From: Thauera sp.
GTDB taxonomy: Bacteria > Pseudomonadota > Gammaproteobacteria > Burkholderiales > Rhodocyclaceae
Direction of reading: 5' to 3'
Assembly (NCBI GenBank): GCA_017302295.1
Contig: JAFLDS010000004.1
Span: forward strand, 157,830-221,829
DNA length: 64,000 bases
The translations under genes and the position numbers were made by a program. Of the stretch, positions 51,119 to 58,839 are shown one piece after another; position 1 is the first letter of the stretch, and each line of letters starts with the position of its first letter. The notes beneath the pieces are model-generated. The model made no database searches. It worked only from the letters and a program-made list of their open reading frames with translations, and had not been told where the DNA came from.

Positions 51119-52303
51119 TCAGATCGCACCCGCCTCACCGAGGCGCCGTATCGCTTCGTCGTCGAGCCCCAGTTCGAGCAGCAGCTGCCGTGCGTGCTCG
51201 CCAGCTCTCGCGGGGGCGGCGACCGCCGCGCCCGCGGGCATGTCGGACAGCCTTACCGGTGCGCCGAGCTGCCTCACCCCACCCACCGACTGCACCATGT
51301 CGCGCGCGAGGATGTGCCGGTCCTGCAGGCTTTCCTCCATCCGCAGCACGGGTGTGACGCAGCAATCGACCGCATCGAACAGCGCCACCCACTCCCCTTG
51401 CGTGCGGGAACGAAAGATCGCCCCCAGCTCGGTGCGCACGCGGGCGCCCTCCTCGCCGCTGGCCAGGTGGAACGCCTTGAGATCCGGGCGCCCGAGCGTG
51501 TCGCAGGCGAGGTGCCAGAACTTCTCCTCGAGCGCACCGACAGCCATGTGTCGGCCATCCGCGGTCTCATACACGCCGTAGCAAGGCACCCCGCCGGTCA
51601 GCAGGTCTTCTCCGCGCGGGCGCACGCGGCCGTGCGCCAGCACTTCGGCGAGCGGAAAGATGGCGTGGGCCAGCGCCGCCTCGGTCATCGACACATCGAC
51701 GTGCCGTCCCCGCCCGCAGGCGCGCGCGTCAAACAGCGCCACCAGCATGCCGAAAGCCGCGGCCATCGTCCCGCCGAGCAGGTCGCCGATCTGGAGATTC
51801 GACAGCGCCGGCGGCCCGCCGGCGTTGCCGATCTGGTCGAGCACACCGGCGTAGCCGATGTAGTTGATGTCATGGCCCGCGCGCTGCGCATAGGGGCCGG
51901 TCTGGCCGTAGCCCGTGATGCTGCAATAAACCAGGCGCGGATTGATCGCCGCCAGCGTCTCGTAGCCCAGGCCCAGCTTGCCCATCACGCCCGGACGGAA
52001 GCCCTCGACCAGGGCATCGGCACCCTCGACGAGGCGCAGGAACAGCGCCCTGCCCTCGGGGTGCTTGAGATCGAGCCGCAGGCTCTTCTTGTTGCGATTG
52101 ACGACCTGGTAGAAATAGCTGGTGTCGCCCCCCATCGCACCCATCGTGCGTGCGTAGTCGCCGGCGGCGGTGTCCTCGATCTTGATCACCTCGGCGCCGT
52201 AGTCCGCGAGGTGCTGCGTCGCCAGCGGCCCGGGCAGCAATCGGGTGAGATCGAGGACCCGGATGCCCTGCAGCGGGAGCGGGCGCCGGGTCTGTTCGGT
52301 CAT
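51119..52303 (-). CDS. family III (CaiB/BaiF) CoA-transferase
   Basis: A 394-residue protein of the CaiB / alpha-methylacyl-CoA racemase family. It has GIRVLDLTRLLPGPLATQHL near the N-terminus, NRNKKSLRLDLKHPEG, and the catalytic aspartate in LQIGDLLGG. It moves CoA between carboxylic acids or racemises 2-methyl-acyl-CoA; the DLTRLLPGP opening is common to both. It is the last gene of the uptake/activation operon. The ATG at 52303 is chosen over an upstream in-frame start. Confidence 0.85.
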   Translation of the reverse strand: MTEQTRRPLPLQGIRVLDLTRLLPGPLATQHLADYGAEVIKIEDTAAGDYARTMGAMGGDTSYFYQVVNRNKKSLRLDLKHPEGRALFLRLVEGADALVEGFRPGVMGKLGLGYETLAAINPRLVYCSITGYGQTGPYAQRAGHDINYIGYAGVLDQIGNAGGPPALSNLQIGDLLGGTMAAAFGMLVALFDARACGRGRHVDVSMTEAALAHAIFPLAEVLAHGRVRPRGEDLLTGGVPCYGVYETADGRHMAVGALEEKFWHLACDTLGRPDLKAFHLASGEEGARVRTELGAIFRSRTQGEWVALFDAVDCCVTPVLRMEESLQDRHILARDMVQSVGGVRQLGAPVRLSDMPAGAAVAAPARAGEHARQLLLELGLDDEAIRRLGEAGAI

Positions 52304-52325
52304 GGCTGGCAAGATCGGAAAACGC

Positions 52326-53570
52326 TCAGTCGTACTTGCGCACGTCGTCGATGACCTTGCCATCGTTCGCCAGCGCTCCGATCGGCAGGAAGGCGACCTC
52401 GCCGCGCAGCTTGGTCAGCTCGCGCAGGCTGGCGCCGATCGCCTCGGCCAGCGCCTCGCTGCCGCCGCCGGCCGCCTCGCACATCAGCGTCATGCGGTCG
52501 TTGAGGTCCGGGTTGTCCACCACCAGTCGTACGCGGGTCAGCTCCGCATGGCGCCGCAGCAGCTGCGCGACCTGCCCCGGATGCACGAACATGCCCTTCA
52601 CTTTCGTGGTCTGGTCGGCGCGCCCCATCCAGCCACGGATGCGCTGGTTGGTGCGGCCGCAGGGCGAGGTGCCGGGCATGAGCGCCGACAGGTCGCCGGT
52701 ACCGAAGCGAATCAAGGGGTACTCGGGGCTGAAGGTGGTCACCACCACCTCGCCCACTTCGCCTGCCGGCAGCGGATCGCCGGTGCCGGGGCGCACGATC
52801 TCGAGCACGATGTCCTCGTCCACCACCAGCCCGTCGCGCGCCGGCGTCTCGTAGGCGATCAGGCCGATGTCGGCGGTGGCATAGGCCTGGAATGCCTCGA
52901 TGCCGCGCGCGGCGAAGGCGCTGCGCAATGCTGGCGGAAAGGCCTCGCCAGAGACAAAGGCCTTGGTGAAGGATGGGCGGATGCCAAGTTCGTCACCTCG
53001 CTCGAGCAGGATGCGCAGGAAGGACGGCGTGCCGACGTAGGCGTTGGGCTGCAGGTCGGCGATCGCCGCGAGTTGCTGTTCGGTCCGGCCGACACCGGCC
53101 GGGAATACCGTGCAGCCGAGCGCGTGCGCGGCCGTCTCCATCATCGACCCGGCGGGCGTGAAGTGGTACGAGAAGGTGTTGTGCACCAGGTCGCCAGCAC
53201 GGAAGCCCGCGGCGTGCAGCGCCCGCGCCAGCCGGTAGTAGTCGTCGCGCGCGCCCTCGGGCTCGTAAAGCGGCCCCGGCGAGGCGAACACGCGGCGGCA
53301 GGCTGTGCCCCAGCCCACAGCGGCGAAGCCGCCGAAGGGGCGAGCCGTATTCTGCCGTTCGACCAGTTCGGACTTGCGGATCACCGGCAGCGCCGCGAGC
53401 GCTGCGCGTGTCGTCACCGCGGTGGGATCGACATCGGCCAGCAGCGCGGAAAACGCCGGTGCACACGCCCGTGCATGGGCGATCTGCGCCGGCAGGCGCG
53501 CACACAGCTCGCGTTCGCGCTCGTCCGGCGCGCGGGCTTCGCGAGCGTCGTAGTGGTCAGAAGAAATCAT
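52326..53570 (-). CDS. PaaK-like (phenylacetate-CoA ligase family) protein
   Basis: A 414-residue protein of the PaaK branch of adenylate-forming enzymes. Recognisable parts are FSYHFTPAGSMMETAAHALGC-like sequence, the AYATADIGLIAYE motif, FGTGDLSAL, and the C-terminal RADQTTKVKGMFVHPGQV. The Ser/Thr/Gly-rich ATP loop (SSGTTG in PaaK) is replaced by VFASPGPLYEPEG near residue 95. It may therefore act on a pre-activated substrate or be a divergent ligase. It lies between livF and the CoA-transferase gene. Confidence 0.75.
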   Translation of the reverse strand: MISSDHYDAREARAPDERERELCARLPAQIAHARACAPAFSALLADVDPTAVTTRAALAALPVIRKSELVERQNTARPFGGFAAVGWGTACRRVFASPGPLYEPEGARDDYYRLARALHAAGFRAGDLVHNTFSYHFTPAGSMMETAAHALGCTVFPAGVGRTEQQLAAIADLQPNAYVGTPSFLRILLERGDELGIRPSFTKAFVSGEAFPPALRSAFAARGIEAFQAYATADIGLIAYETPARDGLVVDEDIVLEIVRPGTGDPLPAGEVGEVVVTTFSPEYPLIRFGTGDLSALMPGTSPCGRTNQRIRGWMGRADQTTKVKGMFVHPGQVAQLLRRHAELTRVRLVVDNPDLNDRMTLMCEAAGGGSEALAEAIGASLRELTKLRGEVAFLPIGALANDGKVIDDVRKYD

Positions 53571-53628
53571 GGCGGCATCCGTGCAGGGTCGGCGGTCGAG
53601 GCGAAGTCCGGGTCGGGAAGGCGAAGAC

Positions 53629-54438
53629 TCAGCTCAGCCAGCGTTTGCGCCGGCGGTAGTGCTTGACGTCGCGGAAGCTCTTGCGCCCCTCGCCGGAAAT
53701 CCCGAGGTAGAACTCCTTCACGTCCTCGTTGGAGGCCAGTTCCTTGGCCTCGCCCTCCATCACGATGCGGCCGTTCTCGACGATGTAGCCGAAATCGGAA
53801 TAGCGCAGCGCCACCATGGTGTTCTGTTCGGCGAGCAGGAAGCTGACTTTTTCCTTCTCGTTCAGGTCCTTGACGATCTCGAACACCTCCTCGACGATCT
53901 GCGGCGCCAGGCCCATCGACGGCTCGTCGAGCAGCACCATGCGCGGGTTCGACATCAGTGCGCGGCCGATCGCGCACATCTGCTGCTCGCCTCCCGAGGT
54001 GTAGGCCGCCTGACTGGTGCGGCGTGTCTTCAGGCGCGGGAAGTAGGTGTAGACCTTGTCGAGGTTGGCGGCGACTTCGCCCTTGTCCTTGCGGGTGTAG
54101 GCGCCCGCGAGCAGGTTCTCCTCGATGGTCAGGTGGGCGAAGCAGTGCCGCCCCTCCATCACCTGTACGACGCCGCGGCGCACCAGTTCGGACGGCGACA
54201 GTGCCTCGATGCGCTCGCCCTGCAGATCGATCTGCCCCTTGGTCACCTCGCCGCGCTCGCCCTTCAGCAGGTTGGAGATCGCGCGCAGTGTGGTGGTCTT
54301 GCCTGCGCCGTTGCCGCCGAGCAGGGCGACGATGCGGCCCTCGGGCACCTGCAGCGACACGCCCTTCAATACCAGCGCGACATGATTGTAGATGACCTCG
54401 ATGCCATTCACATTGAGGAGGAGATTGGCTGCGTTCAT
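53629..54438 (-). CDS. livF: branched-chain-type ABC transporter ATP-binding protein LivF
   Basis: A 269-residue ATPase with Walker A GGNGAGKTT (residues 41-49), a signature SGGEQQ, and Walker B VLLDEPSMGL. It pairs with the LivG at 57990. A basic tail of about 20 residues (KSFRDVKHYRRRKRWLS) extends beyond typical LivF. The ATG at 54438 is preferred over a GTG seven codons earlier. Confidence 0.9.
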   Translation of the reverse strand: MNAANLLLNVNGIEVIYNHVALVLKGVSLQVPEGRIVALLGGNGAGKTTTLRAISNLLKGERGEVTKGQIDLQGERIEALSPSELVRRGVVQVMEGRHCFAHLTIEENLLAGAYTRKDKGEVAANLDKVYTYFPRLKTRRTSQAAYTSGGEQQMCAIGRALMSNPRMVLLDEPSMGLAPQIVEEVFEIVKDLNEKEKVSFLLAEQNTMVALRYSDFGYIVENGRIVMEGEAKELASNEDVKEFYLGISGEGRKSFRDVKHYRRRKRWLS

Positions 54439-54492
54439 CGCTTCATCCGGTCTGTCCACCCCGTTGCGGGGCGTATTTTGTCTCTTCGCCGC

Positions 54493-54528
54493 GCCGGGCT
54501 GCGCCCCGTGATGGCGGCGCAGCCCGGC
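54493..54528 (-). other. 13-base-pair hairpin between binding-protein gene and livF
   Basis: GCCGGGCTGCGCC (54493-54505) pairs perfectly with GGCGCAGCCCGGC (54516-54528) around a ten-base loop. It lies just after the binding-protein stop. No U-run follows. Such stems often protect upstream mRNA and lower downstream expression. Confidence 0.55.
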
Positions 54529-54540
54529 ACACCGCCCTGG

Positions 54541-55866
54541 TCAGGCGTTGCAGTCGCTAGCGTCGCGGCGCTTGATCTGCTTCTCGGCGGCGTAGCGGTC
54601 GGCGGCCTCCTTCACCATCGGATCTATCACCTTCTTGTCGGCCTCGTACCAGTCGGGCTGCATCTTCCACTGGCTGCCGTCCCAGCTATGTACACGCACC
54701 GCGGTCGAACCCATGTGGTCGAAGCAGCTCGTCTTCAGCGGGCGGATCAGGCCGGCTAGGCCGAGCTCGCCGATGCGCTTGTCGTCGATGTTCAGGTTCT
54801 CCAGACCCCAGCGCACCTGTTCGCCGGTCATGACCTTTCCAGCTCCGAACTTGGCCTGCGCGGCGCGCACCGCCTCGACGGCGTACATCTGGATCAGCAG
54901 GCCGCGCATGTACAGCACCGAACCGACCTCCTCGCGCGGGCCAGAACCCTGCCCCGCGTCATGCACCTTCTTCAGGATGTCCTTCACCAGCGGCGAGTCG
55001 GTGCCGTGCGGGTTCAGCGCCAGTGCGCTTTAGCCCTTGGCGTTGGCGCCGACGTCCTTCACATCCGGCTCGGCACCCGACCACCACACGCCGAACAGCT
55101 TCTCGCGCGGATAACCTGTGGCCACCGCCTCCTTCAGTGCGGTCGAATTCATCACACCCCAACCCCACAGCAGGGTGTAATCCGGGCGCTGCTGGCGCAC
55201 CTGCAGCCAGGTCGCCTTCTGCTCCACACCCGGGGCGGTCACCGGCAGCAGCACCAGCTCGAAGCGATGCATCTGCGCACGCTTCTGCAGCAGCGGGATC
55301 GGCTCCTTACCAAACGGCGAGTCGTGATAAACGAGCGCGATCTTCTTGCCCTTCAGCTTGTCGAGTCCGCCCTCTTTCTTGCCCAGGTGCTGGATCAGTG
55401 CGTCGGCCGCCGTCCAGTAGCTGCCCATCAGCGGGAAGTTCCACTTGAACACGCCGCCGTCCTGCGATGCTGCCAGGCCATAGCCGAGCGTGATGAGCGG
55501 AATCTTGTCCACCGGCGCCTTGTCGGTCAGCGCGAAGGTGATGCCGGTGGCCTGCGGGTCGATCAGCGTCGCCTTCTTGCCCTTGAGGCGCTCGTAGCAT
55601 TCCACGCCCTTGTCGGTGGCGTAGCCGGTCTCGCACTCCTCGTAAGCGATCTTCACGCCGTTGATGCCGCCGGTGGCGTTGATGTACTTGACGTAGTCCT
55701 GCTTGCCGTTGGCCCAGGGCGTGCCGTTGGGCGCGTAGGCGCCGGTCCGGTAAACCAGCAGAGGGAAGAACTGTTCGTTGGCCTCCTGCGCGACGGCAGG
55801 CGCCGGTAGGGTCGCGATGCCGGCGGTCACCAGCGTGGCGGCGAGGGCAATGGATTTGAGCTTCAT
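54541..55866 (-). pseudogene. ABC transporter periplasmic substrate-binding protein, interrupted by one in-frame stop
   Basis: The reading frame encodes 441 codons of a type I periplasmic binding protein (PBP1, LivJ-like). A signal peptide at the start (MKLKSIALAATLVTAGIATL, cleavage near AVAQ) is followed by EECETGYATDKGVECYERL and YHDSPFGKEPIPLLQ. A single TAA at 55032-55030 interrupts DVGANAKG / SALALNPHG; the same frame continues for 162 codons to a natural stop. One base change from a Tyr codon would explain it. No frameshift is seen. The truncated product would lack most of lobe-closing sequence. A sequencing error is possible. Confidence 0.82.
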
Positions 55867-55959
55867 GGTGTCTCCTCTCGTGTAATGGCCGTCGGCCCGG
55901 TGGCGCCGATCGTCTTGCTGCATCGCTTCAATGGTTTGGTGTGCAGGCGGTGCGCTGCA

Positions 55960-57024
55960 TCAGTGCGGGAAGGGCCACAGCCGCAGCTTCTGCTTGCCGA
56001 TGCTCCACAGCTTGGCGAGTCCGTGCGGCTCCACGATCAGGAAGAACACGATCAGCGCGCCGAAGATCATGTGCACAAGGTGCGAGGTGGTGGCCGTCGA
56101 CAGCGGGATCCCGAACCAGTGCGGCACCTGGTCGAGCAGGATGGGCAGGACGATGAGAAAGGCGGCACCGAAGAACGCGCCCATGATCGAGCCCAGGCCA
56201 CCGATGATGACCATGAACAGCAGCTGGAAGGAGCGGTCGATGCTGAACGCCGCCGGCTCCCAGGCGCCCAGGTGCACGAAGGCCCACAGCACGCCGGCGA
56301 CGCCGACAATGAAGGAGCTCACCGCGAACGCCGTCAGCTTGGCGTACATCGGGCGGATGCCGATCACCGCCGCAGCCACGTCCATGTCGCGGATTGCCAT
56401 CCACTGGCGGCCGATCGCGCTGCGGGTAAGGTTCTTCGCCATCAGCGCGAACACGCACACCACCGACAGGCAGAACAGATACTTCGCCACCGGCGACTCG
56501 ATCGGCAGGCCGAACACGTTGAGCCCGGCGACGCTGACCGAACCGGAGGAGGAGTTGTTGGTGAACCAGCCGATGCGCAGGAAGGCCCAGTCGGTGAAGA
56601 ACTGCGCGGCGAGGGTGGCGACCGCGAGGTAGAGGCCCTTGATGCGCAGCGACGGGATGCCGAACAGCACGCCGATCACCGTCGCGCACAACCCGCCCAG
56701 CAGCATCGCGCCGATCAGCGGCATGCCGTCGATGCGCACGAGGAAGTTGTATGCACCGTAGGCCCCGACCGCCATGAAGGCGCCGGTACCGAGCGAGATC
56801 TGGCCGCAGTAGCCGACCAGGATGTTGAGCCCGAGCGCGGCCAGCGCGAGGATGAGGAAGGGGATCAGGATCGCGCGGAAGATGTACTCCGAGCCGAACA
56901 CCGGCACGATCACGAAGGCGATCGCGAGCAGCGCGCCGATGGCAACGCGGTCCTGCAGGATGGGGAAGATCTGTTGGTCGGCCGTATAGCTCGTCTTGAA
57001 CTGGCCGTTTTCCCTGTACAGCAT
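55960..57024 (-). CDS. livM: branched-chain-type ABC transporter permease LivM
   Basis: A 354-residue permease with 8-10 hydrophobic segments and the family signature GQISLGTGAFMAVGAYGAY, plus the inner coupling region IGRQWMAIRDMDVAAAVIGI. The ATG at 57024 has AGGAGAG upstream; the open frame runs further without family resemblance. It pairs with LivH. Confidence 0.92.
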   Translation of the reverse strand: MLYRENGQFKTSYTADQQIFPILQDRVAIGALLAIAFVIVPVFGSEYIFRAILIPFLILALAALGLNILVGYCGQISLGTGAFMAVGAYGAYNFLVRIDGMPLIGAMLLGGLCATVIGVLFGIPSLRIKGLYLAVATLAAQFFTDWAFLRIGWFTNNSSSGSVSVAGLNVFGLPIESPVAKYLFCLSVVCVFALMAKNLTRSAIGRQWMAIRDMDVAAAVIGIRPMYAKLTAFAVSSFIVGVAGVLWAFVHLGAWEPAAFSIDRSFQLLFMVIIGGLGSIMGAFFGAAFLIVLPILLDQVPHWFGIPLSTATTSHLVHMIFGALIVFFLIVEPHGLAKLWSIGKQKLRLWPFPH

Positions 57025-57044
57025 GAGGTCGCTCTCCTGTGGGG

Positions 57045-57974
57045 TCAGACGCGGTCGATGATCTTTTCGCCGAACAGCCCTTGCGGGCGCACCAGCAGGA
57101 ATCCAAGCGCCAGCACGTAGGCGAACCAGATCTCGATGCCGCCGCCGAAGAAGGGGCCGAGGTAGATCTCCGACAGCTTCTCGCCGACACCGATGATCAG
57201 CCCGCCGAGGATGGCGCCGGGCACCGAGGTCAGACCGCCGAGGATCACCACCGGCAGCGCCTTCAACGCCACGAGCGACAGCGAGAACTGCACCCCCAGC
57301 TTGGAGCCCCAGATGATGCCGGCCACCAGCGCGGCGAAACCCGCCACCGACCACACGATGACCCAGATGCGGTTGAGCGGGATACCGATCGACTGCGCAG
57401 CCTGGTGGTCATCGGCCACCGCGCGCAGGGCGCGGCCGGTCGCCGTCTTCTGGAAGAACAGCGCCAGCACCGCGACCAGTGCCGCGGCGATGAGGGCGGC
57501 GATCAGGTCTTCCTTGCTCAGCAGCAGGCCGCCCTCGAACGTGCTCTCGAGGATCATCGCCGGGTCCTTGGGCATGCCGACGTTGATGCTGTAGATGTCG
57601 TTGCCGAACAGCGTCTGGCCAAGGCCATCGAGGAAGTAGCTGATGCCCAGCGTGGCCATCAGCAGCGTGATGCCTTCCTGATTCACCAGCTTCGACAGGC
57701 ACAGCCGCTCGATCGCCCACGCCAGCACGATCATCAGCAACATGGCCACGCCAAAGGCGAGCAGATTGGCAAGGATGAGGTTGTCGAAACCCAGCCACTG
57801 CGGGATCCACTCCGCGAAGCGCGCCATCGCCAGCGCAGCGAACAGCACCATCGCGCCCTGCGCAAAGTTGAACACCCCGGAAGCCTTGTAGATCAGCACA
57901 AAGCCGAGCGCGATCAACGAATACAGCATCCCTGCCATCAGCCCGCCGAACAGGGTTTCGAGAAAAAAGCCCAT
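57045..57974 (-). CDS. livH: branched-chain-type ABC transporter permease LivH
   Basis: A 309-residue permease with about eight hydrophobic segments. It has LYSLIALGFVLIYKASGVFNFAQGAM near the N-terminus and TATGRALRAVADDHQAAQSIGI as the coupling loop. It lies between livG and livM, 15-20 bases from each. Confidence 0.92.
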   Translation of the reverse strand: MGFFLETLFGGLMAGMLYSLIALGFVLIYKASGVFNFAQGAMVLFAALAMARFAEWIPQWLGFDNLILANLLAFGVAMLLMIVLAWAIERLCLSKLVNQEGITLLMATLGISYFLDGLGQTLFGNDIYSINVGMPKDPAMILESTFEGGLLLSKEDLIAALIAAALVAVLALFFQKTATGRALRAVADDHQAAQSIGIPLNRIWVIVWSVAGFAALVAGIIWGSKLGVQFSLSLVALKALPVVILGGLTSVPGAILGGLIIGVGEKLSEIYLGPFFGGGIEIWFAYVLALGFLLVRPQGLFGEKIIDRV

Positions 57975-57989
57975 GGTCCGCTCCCCCGC

Positions 57990-58817
57990 TCAGTGCGACG
58001 TGCCCAGATAGGCACGGATGACGTCTTCGTTGTTGCGCACCTCGTCGGGCGCACCGTCGCCGATCTTCTTGCCGTAGTCGAGCACCACGACGCGGTCGGA
58101 GATGTCCATCACCACGCCCATGTCGTGCTCGATCAGCACGATGGTGGTGCCGAACTGGTCGTTCACGTCGAGGATGAAGCGGCACATGTCCTGCTTTTCC
58201 TCCACGTTCATGCCGGCCATCGGCTCGTCGAGCAGCAGCATCGTCGGTTCCGCGGCCAGCGCCCGGCCCAACTCCACCCGCTTCTGCAGGCCGTAGGGAA
58301 GTTGGCCCACCGGCGTCCTGCGCACGCTCTGGATCTCGAGGAAGTCGATGATCTCCTCCACTTTCTCGCGGTGGGCGATCTCCTCCTTCTGCACCGCGCC
58401 CCAGTACAGCGCCATCTGCAGCAGGTTGCACTTCATCTTCAGATTGCGCCCGGTCATGATGTTGTCGAGCACGCTCATGCCCTTGAACAACGCGATGTTC
58501 TGGAAAGTGCGCGCGATGCCCTGGGTGGCCGCCATGTGCGGCTCCATCCTGCGGCGCTCCTCGCCGCGGAACAGGATGCGGCCTTCCTGCGGGTGATAGA
58601 CGCCGTTGATCACGTTCAGCATCGAGCTCTTGCCCGCGCCGTTGGGCCCGATGATCGAGCGGATCTCGTGCTCGCGTACATCGAAGCTGATGTCGGTGAG
58701 TGCCTTCACGCCGCCAAAGCGCAGCGAGATGTTCTGCAGATCCAGGACCACCTCGCCGATCTGCCGCCCGCCGGCCGCGACCGCCGGCCCTGCTGCGGCC
58801 ATGTCGTTCATTTTCAT
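57990..58817 (-). CDS. livG: branched-chain-type ABC transporter ATP-binding protein LivG
   Basis: A 275-residue ATPase with Walker A GPNGAGKSS (residues 57-65), the LivG-type signature LPYGLQKRVELGRAL, and Walker B LLLDEPMAGM. An N-terminal extension of about 20 residues precedes the domain. AGGAGA lies ahead of the ATG. Confidence 0.92.
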   Translation of the reverse strand: MKMNDMAAAGPAVAAGGRQIGEVVLDLQNISLRFGGVKALTDISFDVREHEIRSIIGPNGAGKSSMLNVINGVYHPQEGRILFRGEERRRMEPHMAATQGIARTFQNIALFKGMSVLDNIMTGRNLKMKCNLLQMALYWGAVQKEEIAHREKVEEIIDFLEIQSVRRTPVGQLPYGLQKRVELGRALAAEPTMLLLDEPMAGMNVEEKQDMCRFILDVNDQFGTTIVLIEHDMGVVMDISDRVVVLDYGKKIGDGAPDEVRNNEDVIRAYLGTSH

Positions 58818-58839
58818 GTCTCCTCTCCTCGCGGGCGGT

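Noticed and set aside
54541-54987. A separate small gene encoding the C-terminal half of the binding protein
   Set aside because: It is in frame with the upstream half and separated only by one TAA and 14 sense codons. Its apparent start is an internal GTG with no ribosome binding site. One interrupted gene is the simpler reading.
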